DNA of 64,000 nucleotides from Pseudomonadota bacterium. GTDB lineage: Bacteria; Pseudomonadota; Alphaproteobacteria; Acetobacterales; Acetobacteraceae. The notes beneath the pieces were generated by a model that saw only the letters and a program-made list of their open reading frames with translations, had not been told where the DNA came from and ran no database searches. Position numbers and translations under genes: made by a program. Below, in pieces: positions 28,605-38,139 of this stretch (position 1 is the stretch's first letter; each line of letters opens with the position of its first letter). The stretch covers positions 1 through 64,000 of the forward strand of contig JAJZBM010000005.1 in NCBI GenBank assembly GCA_021798915.1, read 5' to 3'.

Positions 28605-30181
28605 GTCGGATCGCGCAGTTTGAAGCGCTGGATCTTGCCGGTCGCGGTTTTCGGCAATTCGGCGACGATATCGATCCAGCGCGGATATTTCCACGGCCCG
28701 GCGCGCGCCTTGACCAGCGCCTGCAATTCGGCGACGAGGTCGGGCGAGGCGGCGGCGGCGTCCTTCAGAACGATGAAGGCGCGCGGCTTGATCAGTCCGT
28801 CCGCGTCTTCATGCCCGACCACCGCCGCTTCGAGGATGGCGGGATGCTCGACCAGAGCGGCCTCGACCTCGAACGGGCTCACCCAGATGCCGCTGACCTT
28901 CATCATGTCGTCGGCGCGGCCGCGGTAATGGTAATAGCCCTCGGCGTCGCGGGCATAGGTGTCGCCGGTGCGCGTCCATTCGCCGGCGAAGGTGCGGCGG
29001 CTTTTGTCGCGCTGGTTCCAGTAACCGTCGGCGGCGGAGGCGCCGCGCACCAGCAATTCGCCCTCGGCGACCCCGCTCAGTTCATGGTCCTGCTCGTCGA
29101 CCAATTTGAGATCATAGCCGGGAACGGCGCGCCCGGTGGTGCCATGGCGGATATCATCGGGGCGGTTGGAGAGGAAGATGTGCAGCATCTCGGTCGAGCC
29201 GATGCCGTCCAGGATGTCGACGCCGACCCGCGCTTTCCACTCCCGCCCGATGCGCTCGGGCAAGGGCTCGCCGGCCGAGATCGCGCGCCGGAGCCGCGGC
29301 GAGCCGGCGCCGCGGGTGAGGCCGGGATGGGCGAGGAGGGCGGCGTAGAGCGTCGGCACGCCGCCGAAAATGCTCGGCTGATGGGTAGTGAGGACGGCGA
29401 AGACCTGCTCTGGCGTCGGCCGCTCGGGAAGCAGGACGGTCGCCGCGCCGACCGCCATCGGGAAGGTCATCGCATTGCCGAGCCCATAGGCGAAAAACAG
29501 CTTGGCCGCGGAAAACATCAGATCGTCCGGGGCAATGCCGAGCACCTGGCGGCCATAGGTCTCATAGGTCGCGCGCAGACTGGCATGGACGTGTTTCGTC
29601 CCCTTCGGCGTGCTGGTCGAGCCCGAGGAATAGAGCCAAAAGGCGACCTCATCGGGTGAGGCGGCGACCAGCGGCGCCGGCGCCGCGCCGGCGAGGAAAT
29701 CGGCGAGACTCTGCTGGCCGGCCGGCGCTTTGTCCGCGCCTTCCTCGGCCACCACGACGCGCGGCGGTAGCGTGAGCGTGCTCAGCGCCGGGGCGAGGGC
29801 GGGGGCGAGCGGCGCCGAGACGAGAACGAGCCCGGCCCGGCAATCGGCGAGGAGGGCGGCGAGCAGCGCCGGTGGCAGCAGGGTATTGAGCGGCACCGGC
29901 ACGATCCCGGCGCGTAGGGCGCCCCAGAACGCGACCGGAAACGCGCAACTGTCCCGCAGGATCAGCGCGATCCGCTGTTCCCGGCGGAGGCCGGCGGCGG
30001 CGAGGGCGCCGGCGAACCGCGCCGCCTCGTCCCGCAGCCCGGCATAGGTCAGGCGGCGCCAGGGATCGATGAAGGCGACCCGCTCGCCGCGCCCCTCATG
30101 CGCATGGCGATCGATGAACCATGCGGCAGCATTGCCCGAAGCCTCGTCCGCACGCGTCTTTTGCGTCGATCCCTCTGGCAC
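28601..30181 (-). CDS. bclA: Benzoate-CoA ligase
   Basis: A 526-residue ANL-superfamily enzyme that activates benzoate to benzoyl-CoA. Seen: P-loop YSSGSTSTPKGTKH, AAKLFFAYGLGNAM, DGIGSTEMLHIFLSNRPD, RADDMMKVSGIWVSPFEVE and the C-terminal catalytic Lys in PKTATGKIQRF. DGIGSTEMLHIF is typical of benzoate-CoA ligases. The frame is open to 30298, but the GTG at 30181 with a GGGAGGGTTGG ribosome site gives the usual length. First gene of the box set. Confidence 0.92.
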   Translation of the reverse strand: MPEGSTQKTRADEASGNAAAWFIDRHAHEGRGERVAFIDPWRRLTYAGLRDEAARFAGALAAAGLRREQRIALILRDSCAFPVAFWGALRAGIVPVPLNTLLPPALLAALLADCRAGLVLVSAPLAPALAPALSTLTLPPRVVVAEEGADKAPAGQQSLADFLAGAAPAPLVAASPDEVAFWLYSSGSTSTPKGTKHVHASLRATYETYGRQVLGIAPDDLMFSAAKLFFAYGLGNAMTFPMAVGAATVLLPERPTPEQVFAVLTTHQPSIFGGVPTLYAALLAHPGLTRGAGSPRLRRAISAGEPLPERIGREWKARVGVDILDGIGSTEMLHIFLSNRPDDIRHGTTGRAVPGYDLKLVDEQDHELSGVAEGELLVRGASAADGYWNQRDKSRRTFAGEWTRTGDTYARDAEGYYHYRGRADDMMKVSGIWVSPFEVEAALVEHPAILEAAVVGHEDADGLIKPRAFIVLKDAAAASPDLVAELQALVKARAGPWKYPRWIDIVAELPKTATGKIQRFKLRDPT

Positions 30182-30378
30182 CCAACCCTCCCCGATTTCC
30201 CGCCTTCGCGCTGCTTGCGGCGAGAGTGCCGAGATCGGCACTATAATGCAACCAGCCGGTCGAGGCAGGACGAGATCGCCCCCTTGACTCCTTTCCACCC
30301 TTTGCCCAGATAGCGGTCACGAATTCTTCGATATCGAACAAATTCCCCCGGACAAACCGGGCAAACAGGAGCCGCGTC
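30182..30378. promoter_or_regulatory. bclA / pirin divergent control region
   Basis: The 197-base gap contains minus-strand TGCATTATA (30242-30250), the same 9-mer as before boxC, and a plus-strand TTGACT (30284-30289) with a weak CAGATA 17 bases on, towards the pirin gene. The shared 9-mer may be a regulator site or part of a -10. Confidence 0.4.
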
Positions 30379-31080
30379 ATGATCGATCTTCGCCCCTTCG
30401 CCGGACTCGGACGTTTCCGTAACGACTGGCTGAACGCCCGCCATCATTTCAGCTTCGGCGAGTACCACGACCCCGCGCGGATGGGGTTCGGCCCGCTCCG
30501 GGTCTGGAATGACGATGAGATCGCGGCACAGCGCGGCTTCGATCCGCACCCGCATCGGGAGATGGAGATCATCACCTATGTCCGCGAGGGTGCCATCACC
30601 CATAAGGACAGTCTCGGCAATGAAGGCCGCACCGAGGCCGGCGACGTCCAGGTGATGCATGCCGGCACCGGCATCGTGCATGCCGAATATAATCGCGAGG
30701 CGGTGCCGACGCGGCTGTTCCAGATCTGGGTGATGCCCAATCAGCGCGGCGTCACGCCGGGCTGGGGGACACGGCAATTCCCGCGCGAGGGCGGCGGTTT
30801 GCAGGTTCTCGCCAGCGGCCGGGCGGCGCATGACGGGCTCGGCGCGCTGCCGCTTTATGCCGATGCCGCGGTGCTCGCCGGGCGGCTCGGCGCCGGCGAG
30901 ACGATAAGCTGTCGGTTGCCGGAGGGCGGTGGCGCCTATGTCGTCGCCGCGAGCGGCACGATCAGCGTCAATGGTGAGCGGCTCGGCACGCGCGATGGGG
31001 CTGCGATCTCGGGCGAGCGCGAGATCACCATCACCGGCGGCGAGGCGGCGGAAATCGTCCTCGTCGAACTCGGGCAGTGA
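30379..31080 (+). CDS. Pirin/YhaK-family bicupin protein
   Basis: A 233-residue two-cupin protein. Metal-binding histidines are in DPHPHREMEIITYV and MHAGTGIVHAEYN, as in YhaK and quercetin 2,3-dioxygenase-type pirins. The second cupin is shorter and more degenerate. Family roles include metal-dependent redox sensing and quercetinase activity; the true substrate is unknown. AGGAG precedes the ATG. Confidence 0.88.
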   Translation: MIDLRPFAGLGRFRNDWLNARHHFSFGEYHDPARMGFGPLRVWNDDEIAAQRGFDPHPHREMEIITYVREGAITHKDSLGNEGRTEAGDVQVMHAGTGIVHAEYNREAVPTRLFQIWVMPNQRGVTPGWGTRQFPREGGGLQVLASGRAAHDGLGALPLYADAAVLAGRLGAGETISCRLPEGGGAYVVAASGTISVNGERLGTRDGAAISGEREITITGGEAAEIVLVELGQ

Positions 31081-31135
31081 AACCCAGGCAGTGAGAGGTG
31101 CCATGGCGCCAGAGGGGGGCGTTGCGCCAAGGTGA

Positions 31136-31185
31136 CAGGCGGGGGCGCCTGGGGTAATGGGTTTTGCATCGATCCGTGCAAACCC
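31136..31185 (+). promoter_or_regulatory. Hairpins in the alaS leader
   Basis: CAGGCG-GGGG-CGCCTG (31136-31151) is a perfect stem-loop. GGGTTTTGCA (31159-31168) pairs with TGCAAACCC (31177-31185) apart from one bulge. They could end pirin transcription or structure the alaS leader. No T-box features were seen. Confidence 0.35.
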
Positions 31186-31211
31186 AGAGAGCCAGGGGCC
31201 TTCCGGCCACG

Positions 31212-33851
31212 ATGACCAGCAGCAACGATATTCGCGCCGCCTTCCTCGATTTCTTTGCCCAGAACGGCCATCAGGTGGTGGAGAGTTCGCCGCTCGTGCC
31301 GCGCAACGACCCGAGCCTGCTGTTCACCAATAGCGGCATGGTGCAGTTCAAGAACGTCTTTACCGGCCAGGAGACGCGGCCCTATCGCCGCGCCACCACG
31401 GCGCAGAAATGCGTCCGCGCCGGCGGCAAGCACAACGATCTCGACAATGTCGGCTATACCGCCCGCCATCATACGTTTTTCGAGATGCTGGGTAATTTCA
31501 GCTTCGGCGATTACTTCAAGGATGTGGCGATCGACCTCGCCTGGCGGCTGATCACCCGCGATTTCGCGCTGCCGCCCGAGCGGCTTCTGGTCACCGTCTA
31601 TTCCGAGGATGAGGCGGCGGCAGATCTCTGGCGCAAGATCGCCGGTCTCCCTGAGAGCCGCATCATCCGCATCCCGACCAGCGATAATTTCTGGCGCATG
31701 GGCGATACCGGCCCCTGCGGTCCGTGCTCGGAAATCTTCTATGACCACGGTGACGCCGTCCCCGGCGGCCCGCCGGGCAGCGCCGACGCCGATGGCGACC
31801 GCTTCGTCGAGATCTGGAACCTCGTCTTCATGCAGTTCGAGGAGGATCCGCCCGGTTCGCGCCGGCCGCTGCCGCGCCCCTCGATCGATACCGGCATGGG
31901 GCTCGAACGCTTCGCCGCCATCCTCCAGGGCAAGCACGACAATTACGATACCGACACGCTCCGTGCCCTCATCCTCGCCAGCGCCGAAGCCTCCGGCCAG
32001 GCGCCGGACGGGCCGCACAAGGTGAGCCACCGCGTCATCGCCGATCATCTGCGGAGTTCCGCCTTCCTGATCGCCGATGGCGTGCTGCCCTCGAATGAGG
32101 GGCGCGGCTATGTGCTGCGCCGGATCATGCGCCGCGCCATGCGTCATGCGCATCAGATGGGCGTCGCGCAGCCGCTGCTCTGCCGCCTGGTGCCGGCGCT
32201 GGTGCGCCAGATGGGGCTCGCCTACCCCGAACTCGGCCGCGCCGAGGCGCTGATCGCCGAAACCCTGTCGCTGGAGGAGACGCGGTTCGCCGCGATGCTG
32301 GAGCGCGGGCTGCATCTTCTCGACGAGGCGGTGGCGGGGCTGGCCGAAGGCGCGGCGCTTCCCGGCGAGGTCGCCTTCCGGCTCTATGATACCTACGGTT
32401 TTCCGATCGATCTCACGGCGGACGCGCTCCGCGAACAGGGCCGCGGCGTCGATCTCGCCGGGTTCGAGGCGGCGATGGCGGGCCAGCGCGCCCGCGCCCG
32501 CGCCGCCTGGGCGGGTTCGGGGGACGCGGCGACCGAGCGGGTATGGTTCGAACTCCGCGAGAAAACCGGCGCCAGCGAATTTCTCGGCTACACGACCGAG
32601 ACGGCGGATGCGACGGTTCTGGCCCTGGTTCAGGATGGCGTCCCGGTCGCCGAGGCCAGGCCCGGTGCGGAGGTCGCCGTCATTCTCAACCAGACCCCGT
32701 TTTACGGCGAAAGCGGCGGTCAGGTCGGCGATACCGGCGAGATCACCGGCGCCGAGGGCGTGCGCGTCACGATCACCGACACGCAAAAGAAACTCGGCGA
32801 TCTCTTCGTCCATCTCGGCCGGGTCGAGACCGGCACCCTCCGGGTCGGCGCCGCCGTCCACGCCGAGATCGACCATGCCCGCCGCCGCGCGATCCGTTCT
32901 GCCCATTCGGCGACGCATCTCCTGCATGAGGCGCTGCGGCGCCGGCTCGGCAACCATGTGACGCAAAAAGGCAGCCTGAACGCGCCCGACCGGCTGCGTT
33001 TCGACATCAGCCATCCGCGCCCGCTGAGCGCCGAGGATCTGGCCGCGGTGGAGGCGGAGGTGAATGCCCGCATCCGCGAGAACAGTTCCGTTGCGACGCG
33101 GCTGATGACCCCGGCGGCGGCGGTCGAACTCGGCGCCATGGCGCTGTTCGGCGAAAAATACGGCGACGAGGTGCGGGTCGTGATGATGGGCGCGCCGGAT
33201 GGCAACAAGCCGGCCTGGTCGATCGAACTCTGCGGCGGCACCCATGTCGGGCGCACCGGCGATATCGGCCTGTTCCGCATCGAGGCCGAGAGCGCGGTCG
33301 GCGCCGGCCTCCGCCGCATCGAGGCGGCGACCGGCGCCTTCGCGCTCGCCCTGGTTGCCGAGAACGACCAGCGCCTCGCCGCCGCGGCCGCCGCCCTCCG
33401 CACCCATCCGGCCGATCTGCCGGCGCGCGTCAACGCCCTGCTCGAAGACCGGCGCCGGCTCGAGGCCGAAATCAGCGCATTGCAAAGAAAGCTTGCGACC
33501 GGCGGCGGGGATGCGGCGATCGAGGAGGTCGGCGGGGTGAAACTCGCCGCGCGCAATCTCGGCCAGGTTGCCGCGCGCGATCTCAAGGGTCTTGCCGATG
33601 CGATCCAGAAACAAATCGGCAGCGGTATCGTCGCCTTGGTCTCCACCGCCGAGGGCAAGGCGAGCATCGTCGTTGGTGTTTCCCCTGATCTGACCGCGCG
33701 GTTCAACGCCGTCGATCTCGTGCGTGTGGCAAGCGAGGTGGTCGGCGGCAAGGGCGGTGGCGGGCGCCCCGATCTCGCGCAGGCCGGCGGGCCGGACGGT
33801 TCGCGGGCGGAAGCGGCGCTGGCGGCGATCCGCACCCGTCTCGCGGCGTGA
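31212..33851 (+). CDS. alaS: Alanyl-tRNA synthetase
   Basis: An 879-residue class II synthetase with all usual parts: the aminoacylation domain ([46 protein letters not shown]-like [10 protein letters not shown]), the editing domain with [12 protein letters not shown] and the Cys/His set [13 protein letters not shown], and a C-terminal C-Ala domain ending in [18 protein letters not shown] at 31212. comF-like gene follows with a GTGA overlap. Confidence 0.97.
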   Translation: MTSSNDIRAAFLDFFAQNGHQVVESSPLVPRNDPSLLFTNSGMVQFKNVFTGQETRPYRRATTAQKCVRAGGKHNDLDNVGYTARHHTFFEMLGNFSFGDYFKDVAIDLAWRLITRDFALPPERLLVTVYSEDEAAADLWRKIAGLPESRIIRIPTSDNFWRMGDTGPCGPCSEIFYDHGDAVPGGPPGSADADGDRFVEIWNLVFMQFEEDPPGSRRPLPRPSIDTGMGLERFAAILQGKHDNYDTDTLRALILASAEASGQAPDGPHKVSHRVIADHLRSSAFLIADGVLPSNEGRGYVLRRIMRRAMRHAHQMGVAQPLLCRLVPALVRQMGLAYPELGRAEALIAETLSLEETRFAAMLERGLHLLDEAVAGLAEGAALPGEVAFRLYDTYGFPIDLTADALREQGRGVDLAGFEAAMAGQRARARAAWAGSGDAATERVWFELREKTGASEFLGYTTETADATVLALVQDGVPVAEARPGAEVAVILNQTPFYGESGGQVGDTGEITGAEGVRVTITDTQKKLGDLFVHLGRVETGTLRVGAAVHAEIDHARRRAIRSAHSATHLLHEALRRRLGNHVTQKGSLNAPDRLRFDISHPRPLSAEDLAAVEAEVNARIRENSSVATRLMTPAAAVELGAMALFGEKYGDEVRVVMMGAPDGNKPAWSIELCGGTHVGRTGDIGLFRIEAESAVGAGLRRIEAATGAFALALVAENDQRLAAAAAALRTHPADLPARVNALLEDRRRLEAEISALQRKLATGGGDAAIEEVGGVKLAARNLGQVAARDLKGLADAIQKQIGSGIVALVSTAEGKASIVVGVSPDLTARFNAVDLVRVASEVVGGKGGGGRPDLAQAGGPDGSRAEAALAAIRTRLAA

Positions 33852-34621
33852 GCGCCGCGGCCGCGCCGTTTTTCGGGCAACGCCTCCGGCGCGCCGGGCG
33901 CGGCCTGCTCGATCTCCTCCTGCCGCCGCTCTGTCTCACCTGCGACCGGCCGGTCGCGGAACTGGGGCAGTTTTGCGCGACTTGCTTTCAAGACGTGAAT
34001 TTCATCACCGCGCCGTTCTGTGCCCGTTGCGGCGCGCCCTTCGTCTATGCCGCCCTCGCCGGCGGCGACGGGCTTTGCGCCCATTGCCGCCATCACCCGC
34101 CGGTTTTTTCGCGCGCCCGGGCGGCGTTTCGCTATGACGCCATGGCGCGGCGCCTGATCCTGCCGTTCAAGCATGGCGACCGCACCGAACTCGCAGCGCC
34201 GCTCGCCCGGTTCATGGCCCGCGCCGGGGCGGCGCTGCTCGCCGACGCCGATCTCCTGGTGCCGGTGCCGCTGCATCGCACCCGCCTCCTCGCCCGGCGC
34301 TATAACCAGGCGGCGCTGCTCGCCCGGGCGCTGGCGTGGCAGGCCGGGCGGGAGGTGCTTCCCGATGCGCTTCGCCGTTTGCGGGCGACGCCGATGCTGG
34401 GCGATCTCTCAGCGATCGAACGGGCGGAGACCATGGCGGACGTGATCGCGGTTCGCCCCGGCCGCCGGGCGGTGATCGCCGGACAACGGATTTTGCTGAT
34501 CGATGACGTGCTGACCACGGGCGCCACCACCAATGCCTGCGCGCGGGCCTTGTTCGCGGCCGGGGCGCGCGCGGTCGATCTCCTGGTGCTCGCCCGTGTC
34601 GCCGATCCGCGCTTCCAATGA
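33848..34621 (+). CDS. ComF family phosphoribosyltransferase-like protein
   Basis: A 257-residue double-zinc-ribbon plus phosphoribosyltransferase protein. [20 protein letters not shown] and CAHCRHHP give the zinc-binding cysteines. [22 protein letters not shown] and the PRPP loop [14 protein letters not shown] give the transferase fold. ComF proteins act in DNA uptake or recombination in competent bacteria; elsewhere the role is unclear. GTG start overlaps the alaS stop. Confidence 0.9.
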   Translation: MSAAAAPFFGQRLRRAGRGLLDLLLPPLCLTCDRPVAELGQFCATCFQDVNFITAPFCARCGAPFVYAALAGGDGLCAHCRHHPPVFSRARAAFRYDAMARRLILPFKHGDRTELAAPLARFMARAGAALLADADLLVPVPLHRTRLLARRYNQAALLARALAWQAGREVLPDALRRLRATPMLGDLSAIERAETMADVIAVRPGRRAVIAGQRILLIDDVLTTGATTNACARALFAAGARAVDLLVLARVADPRFQ

Positions 34622-34724
34622 CGCAAACCCGCCGTGAGCCCGCATCTTTTCTATCCCAGACCGTGTCCGCCTCTTGTCAGCCCCGCCATAAGAGAACATG
34701 TCTCGCCCATGAGCGGAGATTCGC

Positions 34725-34988
34725 ATGCCGAAGATTGAGATCTACACCCAGGCGCTATGCCCCTATTGCGCGCGCGCCGTCCAGCTTTTGACGCGGAAGG
34801 GCGTTGCTTTCGAGGAGATCGACGCGCCTTCCGGCTCGGCGGCGCGCGCCGAGGCGATGCGTCGTTCGGGTGGGCGGGTGACGGTGCCGCAGATTTTCAT
34901 CGACGGCCAGGCGATCGGCGGCTGTGATGATCTTCACGCGCTGGACGCCGCCGGCAAGCTCGATCCGCTGCTGCACAAGGCGGCCTGA
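34725..34988 (+). CDS. grxC: Glutaredoxin 3
   Basis: An 87-residue dithiol glutaredoxin. The active site CPYC is at residues 12-15, the cis-Pro is in VTVPQIFIDG, and GGCDDLHALD binds glutathione. Cytosolic disulfide reductase using glutathione. A DUF1178 gene follows, as in many alphaproteobacteria. Confidence 0.95.
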   Translation: MPKIEIYTQALCPYCARAVQLLTRKGVAFEEIDAPSGSAARAEAMRRSGGRVTVPQIFIDGQAIGGCDDLHALDAAGKLDPLLHKAA

Positions 34989-35017
34989 CCGGCGCCGCGA
35001 CGATCGCCGAGCCGCGC

Positions 35018-35464
35018 ATGATCCATTATCAGCTCCGTTGCCCGTCCGATCACGCCTTCGACGGATGGTTCAAAAACAGCGACGCCTTCGAGCGGCAGGC
35101 GGCGGAGGGGCTGCTCTCCTGTCCCCATTGCGGCGATAGCGGCGTCACCCGGGCGCTGATGGCGCCGGCGCTGGCGCGGCGCGCGGCCGCGGCACCGCCC
35201 GCCGCCGCGCCGGCGCCGAAAGCCCTCGCCGGGCCGCCATTGCCGGATCAGGTGCGCGCGGCGCTTCAGCGGCTGCGCGCCGAGATCGAGAAAAACTGCG
35301 ATTACCTCGGCCCCGGCTTCGCCGACGAGGCGCGGCGCATCCATCGCGGCGAAAGTGCTGCCCGCCCGATTTATGGTGAGGCCAGCGGCGAACAGGCCGA
35401 GCAACTCGCCGAGGAAGGCATTGAGATCGCCCGCATTCCCTGGGTGCCGCGCGCCGACGGCTGA
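35018..35464 (+). CDS. DUF1178 family protein
   Basis: A 148-residue protein with a zinc-ribbon-like N-terminus (LRCPSDHAFDGWFKNSDAF, then LSCPHCG) and the DUF1178 C-terminal pattern GEASGEQAEQLAEEGIEIARIPWVPR. An Ala/Pro linker (about 52-72) joins the two. Function is not known; it is regularly found after glutaredoxin genes. Confidence 0.85.
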   Translation: MIHYQLRCPSDHAFDGWFKNSDAFERQAAEGLLSCPHCGDSGVTRALMAPALARRAAAAPPAAAPAPKALAGPPLPDQVRAALQRLRAEIEKNCDYLGPGFADEARRIHRGESAARPIYGEASGEQAEQLAEEGIEIARIPWVPRADG

Positions 35465-35553
35465 TTTTGCACCGCAGCATGGTTTCGCGGCGCCGCGATC
35501 CATGGTAACCAACCGCGCCAAGCCTGAATGTCGTTGTTGAGCGGAGTTTTGTC

Positions 35554-36096
35554 ATGCGTCTCGATGCTATCGCCATCGGCTATAATCCCCCGGACGACGT
35601 CAATGTCGTGATCGAGGTCGGGGTTGGCGGTGAGCCGGTCAAATATGAAATGGACAAGGCGGCGGGTACCCTGGTGGTTGATCGCTTTCTCCACACGCCG
35701 ATGCGCTATCCCGGCAATTACGGTTTCGTCCCGCACACCTTGTCCGATGACGGCGACCCGATCGATGTTCTGATCGCCAATACCCGCCCGATCGTGCCCG
35801 GCGCGGTGATCAATGTCCGCCCGATCGGCGTCCTCAAGATGGTGGACAATGCTGGCGGCGACGAGAAAATCCTCGCCGTACCATCCCCCAGGCTGACCAA
35901 ACGCTATGTCCACGTGATGAACTATACGGATCTGCCGGAAATCACCATCGGACAGATCCAGCATTTCTTCGAGCACTACAAGGATCTCGAACCCGGCAAA
36001 TGGGCCAAGATCGCCGGCTGGGGAGACGCCGAGGAAGCGCGGCGGTTGATCCGGGAAGCGATCCTGCGCGAGCAGGAGGCTAAAAAGCGGCCATAG
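35554..36096 (+). CDS. ppa: Inorganic pyrophosphatase
   Basis: A 180-residue family I soluble pyrophosphatase, hexameric in bacteria, hydrolysing pyrophosphate. Seen: [26 protein letters not shown], the metal-binding DGDPIDVLI, and [14 protein letters not shown] near the C-terminus. It ends the plus-strand block and converges on coxF. Confidence 0.96.
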   Translation: MRLDAIAIGYNPPDDVNVVIEVGVGGEPVKYEMDKAAGTLVVDRFLHTPMRYPGNYGFVPHTLSDDGDPIDVLIANTRPIVPGAVINVRPIGVLKMVDNAGGDEKILAVPSPRLTKRYVHVMNYTDLPEITIGQIQHFFEHYKDLEPGKWAKIAGWGDAEEARRLIREAILREQEAKKRP

Positions 36097-36129
36097 AGTC
36101 GAAACCGCGGGCGAGTTTCACCGCGCCCG

Positions 36130-36969
36130 TCACGGCGCGGTGCGCTGAGGCCGCCGGCGGCATGCGGTGATTTCGGCGAGGATGGAGAGCGCGATCTCCT
36201 CCGGTGTGACCGCATCGATCGCGAGGCCGGCCGGGGCGTGCAGCCGCTCCAGCCGCGTGGGGTCGACACCCTGCCCGCTCAACGCCGCGCGCAGCACCGC
36301 GACCTTGCGGCGCGAGCCGACGAACGCGACGTAGCCGGCGGAAGCGTCGAGCGCGGCCTGGAGCGCCGCCTCATCGCCGCTACCCTGGGTCGCAACGACG
36401 ATATAGCGTTCGGCGGGCGCGAGGTCTCTGAACGCATAGGCGGTGAGCCGCGCATCCGGCGCCTCGAAGGCGATCTGGGATGCCTCCGGGGCGGCGGCGC
36501 GCACGAAATAGCCGAACTGGCGGGCGAGGCTCGCCAATGCCACCGCAACCGGCGAGGCGCCACAGACGAGCAACTCCGGGCGCGGCAACACCGGTTCGAC
36601 GAAAACGTCCATTCCGCCTTGGCTCGGGCAGGCATTCCTCGCGAAATGAATGCCGCAACGGTCCTCCCCTGGCTGCACGCCCTGGGTTTGCAGGACGTCG
36701 AGCGGCTGGACCGACACCAGCCGCGGCCGCCCATCCGTCATCGCGGCGCGGGCCGCCTTGAGCACCGCCGCACGGGCGCAGCCGCCGCCGATCCAGCCCG
36801 CAGCGATCGCGCCATCGGCCCGGATCACCGCTTTCGCGCCGGCTTTCGCCGCGGTCAGTGAGACGGTGCGCACCACCGTTGCGACCGCGAACGGGGCCCC
36901 CGCGGTTTTCAACACGCCGATCAGAGCGAGGATGTCGTCGGCCGCATTCATCGCCATGTCTTCCCTCAT
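36130..36969 (-). CDS. coxF: CoxF / XdhC-family maturation protein
   Basis: A 279-residue XdhC/CoxI-type protein. The N-terminal part has VATVVRTVSLTAAKAGAKAVI and GWIGGGCARAAV, the C-terminal Rossmann-like part has LLVCGASPVAVALASLA and GYVAFVGSRRK. Family members deliver or sulfurate molybdenum cofactor for xanthine dehydrogenase-type enzymes. Its place after coxE (ATGA overlap at 36969) and its length point to CoxF. Alternative starts at 36957 and 36951. Confidence 0.82.
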   Translation of the reverse strand: MREDMAMNAADDILALIGVLKTAGAPFAVATVVRTVSLTAAKAGAKAVIRADGAIAAGWIGGGCARAAVLKAARAAMTDGRPRLVSVQPLDVLQTQGVQPGEDRCGIHFARNACPSQGGMDVFVEPVLPRPELLVCGASPVAVALASLARQFGYFVRAAAPEASQIAFEAPDARLTAYAFRDLAPAERYIVVATQGSGDEAALQAALDASAGYVAFVGSRRKVAVLRAALSGQGVDPTRLERLHAPAGLAIDAVTPEEIALSILAEITACRRRPQRTAP

Positions 36970-38135
36970 AGCCGGCGCAGGGAGTCTTCCAGGGCCGCCA
37001 AACCCTCCAGCGAGCCGGCTGGCGCCAATAGGCGGAGATGGGGCAGCGCCGCCTGCATGCCCTGGGCGATCGGCGCGTCATCGGCGCGCGTCAGTACCGG
37101 ATTGAGCCAGACGATGCGCCGGCAGCGCCGCCGCAGCGCCGCCATCTCGCGGCCGAGCAATGCGGGATCGCTGGTCTCGAACCCGTCGGAGACGATGAAG
37201 CAGACCGCGCGGCCGGCAAGAGCGCGCGGCGCGTGGCGGCGATTGAAAAGGCCGATCGCCTCGCCGAGACGCGTGCCGCCGCCGATCCCCTTGGCGAGCA
37301 AAGTGAGCCGGTCGAGGGCGCGCGGCCGGTCGCGATCGCGCATCGCCTCGCCGACGCTGGCTAGCCGCGTGTGGATGAGGAACACCTCCGCCTTCTCCGC
37401 CCGTCGCATTACGCCAAGCGCGAAGCGCAGGAACAGCGGGGTGTGCAGGTTCATCGAGCCGGAGACGTCGAGCAGCAGCGCGATACGGAGCGGCTGCGGG
37501 CGTGGCCGCTTCCAGACGAGTTCGAAGGGCATGCCGCCATGCCCGAGGCTTTCGCGGATCGTCTGTCGCAGGTCGAGCCGGCCGCCATGCCGCACGCGCC
37601 GCCTTTGCCGCCCATCGCGCGCCCGGAGCCGGGTGATCAGCCGGAGAGCAACCGCCTCGGCGGCGGCGAGTGCATCTGGATCGCCGAGCTGCCGCATGTC
37701 GCGCGCGGCATCGCTCGCCGTCGTGGACATGCCGCCTTGCATGGCTTCTTCGGCGCCGATCGCCTCTCCGGCTGCCATCGCCGATGCCGCTTCCGCGCCG
37801 CTGTCCCGGTGCCGCTCAGCCCGCTCGGCGGCGAGTTCGCGGAGCGAGCGCGGCCCCGGCGTTGCTGGCGGCGCGCCGCTCACCCGCACCATCTGGCGCG
37901 CGCGCCGGCCGAGGAAGGCGGCATCGAAGAGGGCATCGAAGCGTTCCCAGTCGGCGCGCCGGCCGGCGAACAGGGCGCGCAGGGCGGGGCGCAGGGTCGC
38001 GGCGCTGCGGGCGAGTGGCGAGGCGATGATGCGCGCCGCATCGGCGCTCTCGCTCATGCCGGTGGCGAAGCCGGCTTCGCGCAATGTTGCCGAAAACGCG
38101 GCGATTCGTCGGGCGATCAGGGTTTCGGCGCGCAT
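36966..38135 (-). CDS. coxE: CoxE, von Willebrand A-domain maturation protein
   Basis: A 389-residue CoxE-like protein. The C-terminal half is a VWA domain with an intact metal site: DVSGSMNLHTP (DxSxS), then TRLGEAIGLFNRR and FIVSDGFETSD. The N-terminal half is Arg/Ala-rich and helical. In Oligotropha, CoxE works with the AAA ATPase CoxD to build the copper-sulfur part of the CO dehydrogenase active site. It begins five bases after coxD ends. Confidence 0.88.
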   Translation of the reverse strand: MRAETLIARRIAAFSATLREAGFATGMSESADAARIIASPLARSAATLRPALRALFAGRRADWERFDALFDAAFLGRRARQMVRVSGAPPATPGPRSLRELAAERAERHRDSGAEAASAMAAGEAIGAEEAMQGGMSTTASDAARDMRQLGDPDALAAAEAVALRLITRLRARDGRQRRRVRHGGRLDLRQTIRESLGHGGMPFELVWKRPRPQPLRIALLLDVSGSMNLHTPLFLRFALGVMRRAEKAEVFLIHTRLASVGEAMRDRDRPRALDRLTLLAKGIGGGTRLGEAIGLFNRRHAPRALAGRAVCFIVSDGFETSDPALLGREMAALRRRCRRIVWLNPVLTRADDAPIAQGMQAALPHLRLLAPAGSLEGLAALEDSLRRL

Positions 38136-38139
38136 TGCC

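Noticed and set aside
31081-31211. T-box or other riboswitch before alaS
   Set aside because: Only simple hairpins are visible. No T-box core, specifier loop or terminator T-run is present.
30936-33614. Minus-strand open frame of about 890 codons opposite alaS
   Set aside because: It is antisense to a complete alaS with all synthetase motifs. Its translation is His/Arg/Gly-rich without any domain, the usual shadow in GC-rich DNA.
36130-36969. XdhC for xanthine dehydrogenase
   Set aside because: Family is the same, but the gene is coupled to coxE and no xanthine dehydrogenase genes are present.
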